64,000 nucleotides of DNA from Streptacidiphilus sp. PB12-B1b. GTDB taxonomy: Bacteria > Actinomycetota > Actinomycetes > Streptomycetales > Streptomycetaceae. Both the position numbers and the translations under genes were made by a program. This document shows, piece after piece, positions 48,661 to 56,498 of this stretch. Where the stretch lies: contig NZ_CP048405.1 in the NCBI RefSeq assembly GCF_014084125.1, forward strand, positions 6,386,001 through 6,450,000, given 5' to 3'. The first letter of the stretch is position 1; each line of letters begins with the position of its first letter. The notes beneath the pieces are model-generated. The model was not told the DNA's origin and did not search any database. It saw only the letters and a list, made by a program, of their open reading frames with translations.

Positions 48661-48689
48661 TCAGGCCCCCGACGGAATCGGGGGCCTGA
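48661..48689 (-). terminator. Terminator after the last tRNA-Glu
   Basis: Perfect 12-bp stem (TCAGGCCCCCGA / TCGGGGGCCTGA) with loop CGGAA. It lies 15 bases downstream of tRNA-Glu 48705-48777 and separates the tRNA-Glu array from the last tRNA-Gln, which therefore needs its own promoter. Confidence 0.85.
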
Positions 48690-48704
48690 CCGGTCCTGCT
48701 GGCG

Positions 48705-48777
48705 TACCCCCGACCGGATTCGAACCGGCGCTACTGCCGTGAGAGGGCAGCGTGCTAGGCCGCTACACAACGGGGGC
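48705..48777 (-). tRNA. tRNA-Glu (anticodon CTC), copy 3
   Basis: 73-nucleotide cloverleaf with acceptor GCCCCCG, anticodon loop CTCTCAC and T-arm GGTTCGAATCC, identical to the other two tRNA-Glu copies in this cluster. G1 faces U72, with discriminator A. Confidence 0.97.
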
Positions 48778-48844
48778 AAGCTTGGTGATCCCGCGTCTTC
48801 GCCTCGGAGATTGAACATTCCGATGGTGAGGGGTAAGGATCTGG

Positions 48845-48917
48845 TACCCCCGACCGGATTCGAACCGGCGCTACTGCCGTGAGAGGGCAGCGTGCTAGGC
48901 CGCTACACAACGGGGGC
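48845..48917 (-). tRNA. tRNA-Glu (anticodon CTC), copy 2
   Basis: Same 73 bases as the neighbouring copies; 67 bases separate it from copy 3 and 26 from copy 1. Confidence 0.97.
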
Positions 48918-48943
48918 TTGTTCTGTTGTGCTTCTGTTATGCG

Positions 48944-49016
48944 TACCCCCGACCGGATTCGAACCGGCGCTACTGCCGTGAGAGGGCAGCGTGCTAGGCC
49001 GCTACACAACGGGGGC
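48944..49016 (-). tRNA. tRNA-Glu (anticodon CTC), copy 1
   Basis: First tRNA-Glu of the array in transcription order, about 49 bases downstream of tRNA-Gln (49066-49137), identical to copies 2 and 3. Confidence 0.97.
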
Positions 49017-49065
49017 ATCGAGAATGAACTCGATTGTGCAAGCCTCGTTCTGGCGAGGACTTACG

Positions 49066-49137
49066 CTGGGGTACCAGGACTCGAACCTAGACTAAATGAA
49101 CCAGAATCACTCGTGCTGCCAATTACACCATACCCCA
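49066..49137 (-). tRNA. tRNA-Gln (anticodon CTG), wobble-stem variant
   Basis: 72 nucleotides, the same as the copy at 48449-48520 except one base in the 3' anticodon stem (TCATT instead of TCACT), which turns a G-C pair into G-U. It is the first gene of the tRNA transcript. Confidence 0.97.
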
Positions 49138-49209
49138 TTGGCTGTCCAGGTGATCTTGGTGAGAACCTTTCGGTCTCCCCTGTCCCTCCCGGGCGGCGCA
49201 ACAAGAAGA

Positions 49210-49238
49210 ACACTACCCGATCCTGGGCACCGCTCCAA
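49210..49238 (-). promoter_or_regulatory. Promoter of the tRNA cluster
   Basis: TTGGAG, 17 bases, TAGTGT on the minus strand, about 70 bases before tRNA-Gln. The -10 box and its 3' flank match the box before the other tRNA-Gln. Confidence 0.6.
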
Positions 49239-49301
49239 AATCGATAAGCCCCGCCCCTCCTGGCAGGTCAGCCCGGGTGCGGCGGCGGGCCGCCGACGGG
49301 G

Positions 49302-49323
49302 GTCGGCGGCGGTCACCGCCGAC
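49302..49323 (-). terminator. Hairpin after the FAH-family gene
   Basis: Eight-bp perfect stem GTCGGCGG / CCGCCGAC, 46 bases after the stop codon. Confidence 0.6.
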
Positions 49324-49369
49324 GGCCCGGCGCCGGCGGCCCGGCAGGGCGCGGCAGTTGGGCGGAGTG

Positions 49370-50152
49370 TCAGCCGCGCTTGACGACGCGGTTGCCCAGC
49401 GTGCCGATGCCCTCGATCGAGACCGCCACCTCGTCACCGACGGCCAGCGGGCCGACCCCGGCCGGGGTGCCGGTGAGGATCACGTCGCCGGGGAGCAGCG
49501 TCATCGCCTCGGTGATGTGCACGATCAGGTCGGCGATCGAGTGCACCATCTGCGAGGTGCGCCCGGCCTGGCGCAGTTCGCCGTTGACGGTGCAGGTGAT
49601 CGCCAGGTCGGCCGGGTCCAGCTCGGTCTCGATCCACGGGCCGAGCGGGCAGGAGGTGTCGAAGCCCTTGGCCCGGGCCCACTGCCCCTCGCGCCGCTGG
49701 ACGTCGCGCGCGGTCACGTCGTTGGCGCAGGTGTAGCCGAAGATCACCTCGGGCACCCGCTCGCGCGGCACGTCCCGGCACATCCGGCCGATGACCACGG
49801 CCAGCTCCGCCTCGTACTGGACGTCGGAGGAGAACGGCGGGTAGGCGATGTTCTCGGTGGGGCCCACGACGGCGGTCGAGGGCTTGAAGAAGGTGACCGG
49901 GGTCTCCGGGACCTCGTTGCTCAGTTCGGCCGCGTGCTCCGCGTAGTTGCGGGCGACCGCGACGATCTTGTTGGGCAGCATGGGCGGCAGCAGCCGCACC
50001 CCGGAGAGCGGCAGGACCTGCCCGGTGGGCTGGAGCTCACCGAAGGGGTGTCCGGACAGGACGTGCAGGGTCAGCGTCTCGGGTTGGGCGGCGTCGCCCT
50101 CGACGACGCCGAACGATACGGTCCCCTCGCTGGAAAACCTGGCGATGCGCAC
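49370..50152 (-). CDS. Fumarylacetoacetate hydrolase family protein
   Basis: 260 residues, GTG start. The FAH fold is clear: KIVAVARNYAEHAAEL, PVTFFKPSTAVVGP, VQYEAELAVVIGR (metal-binding Glu pair), FGYTCANDVTARDVQRREGQWARAKGFDTSCPLGPW and LPGDVILTGTPAGVGPLAVGDEV. The family includes fumarylacetoacetases, acylpyruvases and decarboxylases, so the exact reaction is not assigned. In Streptomyces a homologue sits next to the tRNA cluster and gltX; gltX is absent here. It lies between the tRNA cluster and the small orphan gene. Confidence 0.9.
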   Translation of the reverse strand: MRIARFSSEGTVSFGVVEGDAAQPETLTLHVLSGHPFGELQPTGQVLPLSGVRLLPPMLPNKIVAVARNYAEHAAELSNEVPETPVTFFKPSTAVVGPTENIAYPPFSSDVQYEAELAVVIGRMCRDVPRERVPEVIFGYTCANDVTARDVQRREGQWARAKGFDTSCPLGPWIETELDPADLAITCTVNGELRQAGRTSQMVHSIADLIVHITEAMTLLPGDVILTGTPAGVGPLAVGDEVAVSIEGIGTLGNRVVKRG

Positions 50153-50213
50153 GGTGGCTGGTGTCCCCTCGGACTGGCGGATGGATCGCCGTCCAGACTA
50201 TCGGCCGACATGC

Positions 50214-50250
50214 CGAAGGCCCTGCTGGACGGGGTCCGGCAGGGCCTTCG
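50214..50250 (-). terminator. Hairpin terminator after the small orphan gene
   Basis: Perfect 12-bp stem (CGAAGGCCCTGC / GCAGGGCCTTCG) with an internal small stem, 39 bases downstream of the stop at 50289. Confidence 0.8.
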
Positions 50251-50288
50251 CGGGCACGGGGCCCGAGGGGTCTTCAGAGGCGTGGCGG

Positions 50289-50480
50289 TCAGACGGCCTC
50301 GGTGCGCTCGGGGGCGACCATGAGGTTGGTGCGGCGGGGGTTGGCGGTCTGCTGGGGCAGCGGCGTCTGCTCGGAGGCGGACGCGCGCAGCGCGGGGCCG
50401 CCGTTGGCGGGCAGGGAGGCGAGCGTGGTCCGGCGGGGGTTGGCCGTCGGACGGAAGCTCATCGTCGTCTTGGTGGACAC
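50289..50480 (-). CDS. Small orphan protein with TANPRRT repeat
   Basis: 63 residues if started at the GTG at 50478-50480, which has GAGG eight bases upstream; an in-frame ATG six codons upstream lacks a ribosome site. I do not recognise the family. The sequence contains two copies of a motif, PTANPRRTTLA and QTANPRRTNLM, separated by a Pro/Ala/Gln-rich stretch, and no Cys, membrane segment or signal peptide. A perfect hairpin terminator follows, so it is probably a one-gene transcript. No maturation or transport gene lies nearby. Whether it is a real protein depends on codon and comparative evidence. Confidence 0.6.
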   Translation of the reverse strand: MSTKTTMSFRPTANPRRTTLASLPANGGPALRASASEQTPLPQQTANPRRTNLMVAPERTEAV

Positions 50481-51015
50481 GCGGACTACCTCACTCATGG
50501 AAGAGAACCGGGGGCATGCAGTTGCCCATCCAGGATCTCATTCCACAGAGGACACGCTTCGCACTACCCGAACTCGTGTGATTTTGACCACTTACATCGG
50601 CCTCAGTTCCGACAGTTACGACATTGTGCCCTTGGGAGGTAAGCCGACATACGGTTCATAAGGGACAAAATTATCACGGCACGTCACCGCGTCCACGATG
50701 CGAACGGCGTTCAGCTGTCCGAAAGGTGCAGTATTCCAAGGGTGGCGGCATACCGACAGCAAGGGTCCGTACGCGGGGAGTAGCCGACACGGCGGCCCAC
50801 CGCCTCCCCTTGTTGCTGGTCCGGCACTGTGCTGGAATGCCACGGACCGCCGGAGGCCACCCCTCCACTGCGCTACTGCCAGCGCCGGGGCGCACTCCAC
50901 GGCGGCACACGGGCACTCATCAGGGGTTCCAACGAATCCCGCGCCCGCCCGAAACTCGACACCGCCCTGGCCGCGTTCACGCGGCGGGGCGCCTGGTCCA
51001 GAGGTTGCGACGCTA
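50481..51015 (+). other. Divergent upstream region of the first conservon
   Basis: About 530 bases between the orphan gene and the first cvnA. It has lower GC patches (50580-50690, including AAAATTATC) that probably hold promoters in both directions. A TTTTGACC at about 50583 is a possible -35. I saw no convincing gene; the longest plus frames have shadow composition. Confidence 0.5.
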
Positions 51016-54000
51016 GTGCAGGGACGTATCAAGAGGGGTGGCGGCGGCCCGGGCGACCCGGCGGACCGCGAAGCAGCCATTCGCCAGCAGCAGTCACCGC
51101 AGTCGGCGCCCGGCGCCGAGGCCGGGCGCGACGTACTCGGCGGGCAGCAGGCGGGCGGCGCCAAGGGCGGCCCCGCAGGCGGCGGCAGGCCCGGCGCGCC
51201 CAAGGCCGACGCGGCCGCCAAGAGCCGCGCGGGCCGGATCACCAGCACGCCCAGGATCAGCGGTATGCGCCGGTACGGCCTCAGCAACTGGCGTATCCGC
51301 ACCCGTCTGATAGCCCTGCTGACCCTGCCCGTGATCGCGGCCATCGTCCTCGGCGGTCTGCGCATCCAGACCTCGCTGTCGGCCGAGAACCAGCTGACCA
51401 ACGTGTCCAACCTCGGTGAGATCGCCAGCTACGCCACCAACCTGGCGGCCCAGCTGGAGACCGAGCGCGACGTCCTGGCCGGGACGGTGACCTACACCGG
51501 CAACCGCAACGACGACCTGGTCGCCTCCACCGAGAAGACGACGACCACCACGCTGACGCACTTCGTCACGCTGACGAACTCGCTGGACATGGCGAACCTG
51601 CCCGGCGGCGGCATCGACGTCCGCACCATCCAGCAGGCCCTGGAGAACCTCGACCGGTTCCGGCAGCTGGACTTCCCCAAGGGCGGCGGCAGCATCCTGC
51701 AGTCGGTGTCGGACTACGACAACCTGATCCAGCAGCTGCTGGCGCTCAGCTCCGACGTCGCCCAGGCGTCCAGCAACTCGCAGCTGCTGGTCTCCACCCG
51801 CGCCCTGCAGGTCTTCTCGCAGTGGAAGGACGACCAGTCCGTCGTCCAGGCCGTGATCAGCGCCGCGCTGGCCTCCGGCAACCCGCTGCAGAACGAGGAC
51901 CGCGTCTACGCCCAGACCGCGCTGATCAACGCCGGTCCGGCGCAGAGCGAGTTCGTCGCCCTCTACGGGCCGACGGCCAACAACCTGATCGCCAGCTGGT
52001 CCAGCAACACCAACATCAAGACCACCGACTTCTTCGCCACCACCGTCCTGAACGCCACCACCGGGTTCGACGCGTACACGGAGAAGGGCGAGCCGCTCCC
52101 CACCTACTCCACGTGGGACAACGAGGCGTCCTCGCAGATCAACGAGATGACCAACGACGAGAACGTCCTGGTCCAGAACCTGAACAACCAGGTCACCAAC
52201 CTGCGCCAGCAGGCGCAGACCGACGTGATCCTGAACGCCGCGCTGATCGCGCTGGTCCTGCTGGTCGCCGTCGCCGGCGCCGCCCTGGTGGCCCGCTCCA
52301 TGGTGCGCACCCTGAGCAAGCTGCAGGAGGCCGCCGAGGACGTCGCCGAGCACCGGCTGCCGGAACTGGTCCACACGCTCTCCGAGTCCGACCCGCAGGA
52401 CGTCGACACCTCCGTCGCCTCCATCGGCATCAACACCACGGACGAGATCGGGCACGTGGCCCGGGCCTTCGACCAGGTCCACGCGCAGGCGGTGCGCCTG
52501 GCCGCCGAGCAGGCCCTGCTGCGAGGCAACATCAACGCGATGTTCACCAACCTCTCGCGCCGCTCCCAGGGCCTGATCCAGCGCCAGCTGTCGATGATCT
52601 CCGAGCTGGAGAGCCGCGAGGCCGATCCGGACCAGCTGGCCAGCCTCTTCAAGCTGGACCACCTCGCCACCCGTATGCGCCGCAACGGCGAGAACCTGCT
52701 CGTCCTCGCCGGTGAGGACCCCGGCCGCCGCTGGACCCGCCCGGTCCCGCTGGTCGACGTGCTCCGCGCCGCCGCCTCCGAGGTGGAGCAGTACGAGCGC
52801 ATCGAACTCGCCTCGGTGCCCACCGCCGAGGTCGCCGGCCGGGTCGTCAACGACCTCGTCCACCTGCTCGCCGAGCTGCTGGAGAACGCCACCTCGTTCT
52901 CCAGCCCGCAGACCCGGGTCCGGGTCACCGGCCACGCGCTGCCCGACGGCCGCGTCCTGGTCGAGATCCACGACACCGGCATCGGCCTCTCCCCCGAGGA
53001 CCTCGCCGAGATCAACGAGCGCCTGGCCAACCCGCCGGTCGTGGACGTCTCGGTCTCCCGCCGCATGGGCCTGTTCGTGGTCGGCCGCCTCTCGCTCCGC
53101 CACGGCATCCGGATCCAGCTGCGCCCCAGCGACTCCGGCGGCACCACCGCGCTGGTCATGCTGCCGGTGGACGTCACCAACGCGGTCGAGCGCCGCGGCC
53201 CCGGAGCGCCCCCGATGCCCGGCCAGCAGCGCGGCCCGGGCCTGCAGGGCGGTCCGCAGCGCGGCGGCGTGCCGCAGGGCGCCGGACGCACTCCGCTGGG
53301 CGGCCCGTCGGGCGGCCCCGGCGGACGCCCGTCCCTGCCCGGCCAGCCCGGTCAGGGCCAGCCCGGTCAGCCCGGCCAGCCGCTCAACTCCGGCCCCGGA
53401 GCCGGTCCGCAGCAGGGCCTGCCGCCGCGCCGCCCGCAGGCGACGCTGCCGCAGGGCAGCAGCGGCATGGGCGGCCCGCTCACCGGCGGCCCGCAGCAGC
53501 CCGGACGGCCGCAGCAGCCGCAGCAGCCCGGCCAGCAGCAGAACCTGTTCGGCCAGCCCGGTCAGAACCAGCCCGGTCAGAACCAGCTCGGTCAGAACCA
53601 GCCCGGCCAGAACCAGCCCGGCCAGCCGCTGCGCGAGCAGCCCGCGCCGCAGCAGCAGGCCCCGCAGCCGCAGCAGGCCCAGCAGCCCGGCCAGGGACAG
53701 CCCGGTCAGGGTCAGCCCGGGCAGGGTCAGCCCGGTCAGCAGCAGCTGCCGGGGCGTCCGCTGCCGGTCCGGGGCCAGGCCCCCGGTCAGCAGCTGCCGC
53801 CGCAGCAGCAGGTGCCGCAGCAGCCCGCGCCCTCGCCGCTGGACGAGGCCGGCGTCTGGAGCGAGCAGCCGCAGCACGGCTCGCCGGCCGGTCGGCCGCT
53901 GCCGGCCGACCTGAACGACAGCACCGCGCAGTTCGCCCGTCCGCACTTCGACGACGAGCAGCCGGTCCGTCCGGCCGCCCCGCAGCAGCCGCAGGCACCG

Positions 54001-54722
54001 CAGCAGCAGCCGCAGTTCCAGCAGCAGCCGCTGCCGCCCCGGCCGGCCGCCCCGCAGCCGCTGCCGCCGCAGCCGGTCGTCCCGCAGCAGCAGGCGCCCG
54101 CGCCGGTGCCGGTCCAGCAGGACGCCGCCGACCACCCGCTGACGCGTGCGCTGCCGCCCGCCGAGGCGGACGCGGCCCGCTCGCCGATCTTCGAGGCGAT
54201 GGAGTCCAACTGGTTCCGCAGCGGCCGGGCGGACCGGATGCGCGCGGTGCAGGTGTACGGCGAGTCCGCCCAGGCGTCCCCGCCGCAGTCCGAGCAGCCC
54301 CAGCGCTCGCCGCAGCAGCAGGCCCCGGCTCCCCAGCCGCAGGCCCCGCAGCCAGAGCAGGCGCCGCAGCGGCCGATGCCGCAGCGCGGAACCCCCGCCG
54401 CCGCAGCCGCCGGCTCGGCCACCGCCGCTCCCTGGCGCGCCTCCTCCAACGACGAGGTGTGGCGCCGGGCCGAGCAGGTGCGCGAGCCCAGCGCGGGCGG
54501 GGTCATGCCCTCGGGCCTGCCCCGCCGGGTTCCGCAGGCGAATCTCGTCCCCGGCGCCGCCGAGGCCGTGCCCGACAACGGGCCGCAGGTCTCCCGGTCG
54601 CCGGAGGAGGTCCGCGGACGCCTCACCAACCTGCGCCGCGGCATCCAGCAAGGCCGAAGCGCAGGAACGGCGAACCCGCCCCAGGACAACGGCCCGTACG
54701 GCACCAACCCCAGGAGCGTTGA
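51016..54722 (+). CDS. cvnA: CvnA1: conservon sensor histidine-kinase-like protein (probable 3' frameshift)
   Basis: Nitrate-sensor-type (NIT) membrane protein of a conservon. From the GTG at 51016 (start inferred from MQGRIKRGGG) the order is: basic cytosolic N-terminus, hydrophobic helix (RLIALLTLPVIAAIVLGGL), sensor domain with LETERDVLAG, second helix (LNAALIALVLLVAVAGAALVA), HAMP, and an HATPase domain with LLAELLENATSF (N), DTGIGLSPEDL (G1) and RMGLFVVGRLS (G2). A long Gln/Pro/Gly-rich tail with GQNQPGQ repeats ends in SPEEVRGRLTNLRRGIQQGRSAG. The literal frame has no stop here and runs on to 55404. One extra C in the run at 54708-54711 would give NPQER-stop at 54722, like NHPER-stop of the second copy. 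Confidence 0.85.
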
Positions 54723-54727
54723 CTCAG

Positions 54728-55150
54728 ATGAGCCAGATGTCCCAAGCGGCACACAATCTGAACTGGTTGATCACCAACTTCGTGGACAACACCCCCGGGG
54801 TCTCGCACACGGTGGTGGTGTCTGCGGACGGCCTCCTGCTCGCCATGTCCGAGGGCTTCCCCCGGGACCGGGCCGACCAGCTCGCCGCCGTCGCCTCCGG
54901 GCTGACCTCGCTCACCCAGGGCGCCTCCCGGATCTTCGAGGGCGGCCGGGTGACCCAGACCGTGGTCGAGATGGAGCGCGGGTTCCTGTTCATCATGGCG
55001 GTCTCGGACGGCTCCTCGCTGGCCGTGCTCGCCTCCCCGGACAGCGACATCGGCCTGGTCGGCTACGAGATGGCGCTGCTGGTCGACCGGGCCGGCGACG
55101 TGCTCACCCCGGCCCTGCGCGCCGAACTCCAGGGCAGCCTGCTGCACTGA
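54728..55150 (+). CDS. cvnB: CvnB1: roadblock/LC7-domain protein
   Basis: 140-residue partner of the conservon GTPase. ATG start; GGAG lies 11 bases upstream inside the end of cvnA1. The roadblock fold is typical: LNWLITNFVDNTPGVSHTVVVSADGLLLAMSEGF, LAAVASGLTSLTQGASRIFEGG, FLFIMAVSDGSSLAVLASPDSDIGLVGYEMALLVDRAG. In MglB-like proteins this domain controls nucleotide exchange or GTP hydrolysis. It differs from the second copy by only 4 of 140 residues, and about 18 of 423 bases. Confidence 0.95.
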   Translation: MSQMSQAAHNLNWLITNFVDNTPGVSHTVVVSADGLLLAMSEGFPRDRADQLAAVASGLTSLTQGASRIFEGGRVTQTVVEMERGFLFIMAVSDGSSLAVLASPDSDIGLVGYEMALLVDRAGDVLTPALRAELQGSLLH

Positions 55151-55249
55151 TCCACCGCCATTACCCGACCCCCACCTGTTCCCAAGGACCCTCGCACCAC
55201 CACCAAGCGCGGAGAGGTACCACGGACCGCAGCAGTTCAAGGAGGACAG

Positions 55250-55645
55250 ATGACCCCGCCACACGGTTCGACCGGACCGTACGGCAACACCGGCGGCGGC
55301 GCCCAGCAGCCGCTGGTGCGTCCGTACGCGATGACCGGTGGTCGTACCCGGGCCCGGTACCAACTGGCCATCGAGGCACTCGTCTCGACCACGGCCCAGG
55401 CTGACCGGGCGGGGTCACTGCTTCCCGAGCACCAGCGGATCGTGATGCTGTGCCGCGAGGTGAAGTCCATCGCGGAGGTCTCCGCACTGGTGCCCATACC
55501 GCTCGGTGTGGCCCGCATCCTCGTCGCCGACCTGGCCGAAGCCGGCCTGGTCGCCATCCACCAGCCCGCTGCCGCCACCACGACCGGCGGTGCCCCGGAC
55601 GTGACTCTGCTCGAAAGGGTCCTCAGTGGACTACGCAAGCTCTAG
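55250..55645 (+). CDS. cvnC: CvnC1: DUF742 protein
   Basis: 131 residues; ATG with AAGGAGG five bases upstream. The DUF742 core is seen as LVRPYAMTGGRTRARYQLAIEALVSTTA, LLPEHQRIVMLCREVKSIAEVSALVPIPLGVARILVADLAEAGLVAIHQP and DVTLLERVLSGLRKL. The middle part looks like a winged helix-turn-helix. The Gly-rich N-terminal part is much shorter than in the second copy. It overlaps cvnD1 by 20 bases. The biochemical role of DUF742 in conservons is not settled. Confidence 0.94.
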   Translation: MTPPHGSTGPYGNTGGGAQQPLVRPYAMTGGRTRARYQLAIEALVSTTAQADRAGSLLPEHQRIVMLCREVKSIAEVSALVPIPLGVARILVADLAEAGLVAIHQPAAATTTGGAPDVTLLERVLSGLRKL

Positions 55646-56216
55646 CCCCGCCGCACCGGCCACCACCCGTGCCACGACCTCCGCGAAGATCGTGGTGGCG
55701 GGCGGCTTCGGCGTAGGCAAGACGACCCTCGTAGGCGCGGTCTCCGAGATCAACCCGCTGCGCACCGAGGCCGTCATGACCTCCGCCAGCGCCGGCATCG
55801 ACGACCTCACCCACGTCGCCGGGAAGACCACCACCACGGTGGCCATGGACTTCGGCCGCATCACCCTCGACGAGGACCTGATCCTGTACCTGTTCGGCAC
55901 GCCCGGACAGGACCGCTTCTGGTTCATGTGGGACGACCTGGTCCGCGGCGCCATCGGCGCCGTCGTCCTGGTCGACACCCGCCGCCTGGCCGACTGCTTC
56001 CCCGCCATCGACTACTTCGAGAACAGCGGCCTGCCCTTCGTCGTCGCCCTCAACGCCTTCGACGGATCCCAGACCCACAACCCCGAAGAAGTCCGCGAAG
56101 CCCTCCAACTCAGCACCGAGACCCCCATCATCACCACCGACGCCCGCCGACGCGACAGCGCCAAATCCGCGCTCATCACCCTCGTCGAACACGCCCTCCT
56201 CGCCCGACTGCGCTGA
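55626..56216 (+). CDS. cvnD: CvnD1: conservon small GTPase
   Basis: 196-residue Ras-like GTPase of the MglA group that with CvnA, B and C forms a membrane-associated signal complex. The GTG start overlaps cvnC1 by 20 bases. Motifs: GGFGVGKTT (P-loop), LFGTPGQDRFWFMW (switch II, Gly in place of the usual Asp of DTPG), and ALNAFDG (a variant of NKxD). It differs from CvnD2 in three residues: Thr62/Ser, Gly66/Asp and Glu83/Gln. Confidence 0.95.
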   Translation: MDYASSSPAAPATTRATTSAKIVVAGGFGVGKTTLVGAVSEINPLRTEAVMTSASAGIDDLTHVAGKTTTTVAMDFGRITLDEDLILYLFGTPGQDRFWFMWDDLVRGAIGAVVLVDTRRLADCFPAIDYFENSGLPFVVALNAFDGSQTHNPEEVREALQLSTETPIITTDARRRDSAKSALITLVEHALLARLR

Positions 56217-56498
56217 CCACCAGCACAGAGGGGAACGGGGGCAGCGGCCGGGGGGCTCATAATTTCATAACGGTTCGACACGCATTTCCTACGCCTGGTT
56301 CACCGAGCGTAGGCGGATGCACACACTGCGCCCATCCCGATGGGCGCATTCGCCACCACTGGGGCCCTATGCCCCGATTTTTCGTCAAGGCGCGGGCCTC
56401 GACCAGGTGTTTGGCCCGTACACCGCGTACGTGCTGAAATTCCAGCGATCCGCGCAGATCTGTAGAACTGGCCACCCCGGCCGAGAGGTTGTTGTCGA

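Noticed and set aside
48658-49140. Evenly spaced repeats suggesting a CRISPR-like array
   Set aside because: The repeated units are tRNA-Glu genes with complete cloverleaf structure.
51094-54651. Minus-strand frame of 1185 codons opposite cvnA1
   Set aside because: Shadow produced by the repeat-rich tail of cvnA1; no recognisable domain or ribosome site.
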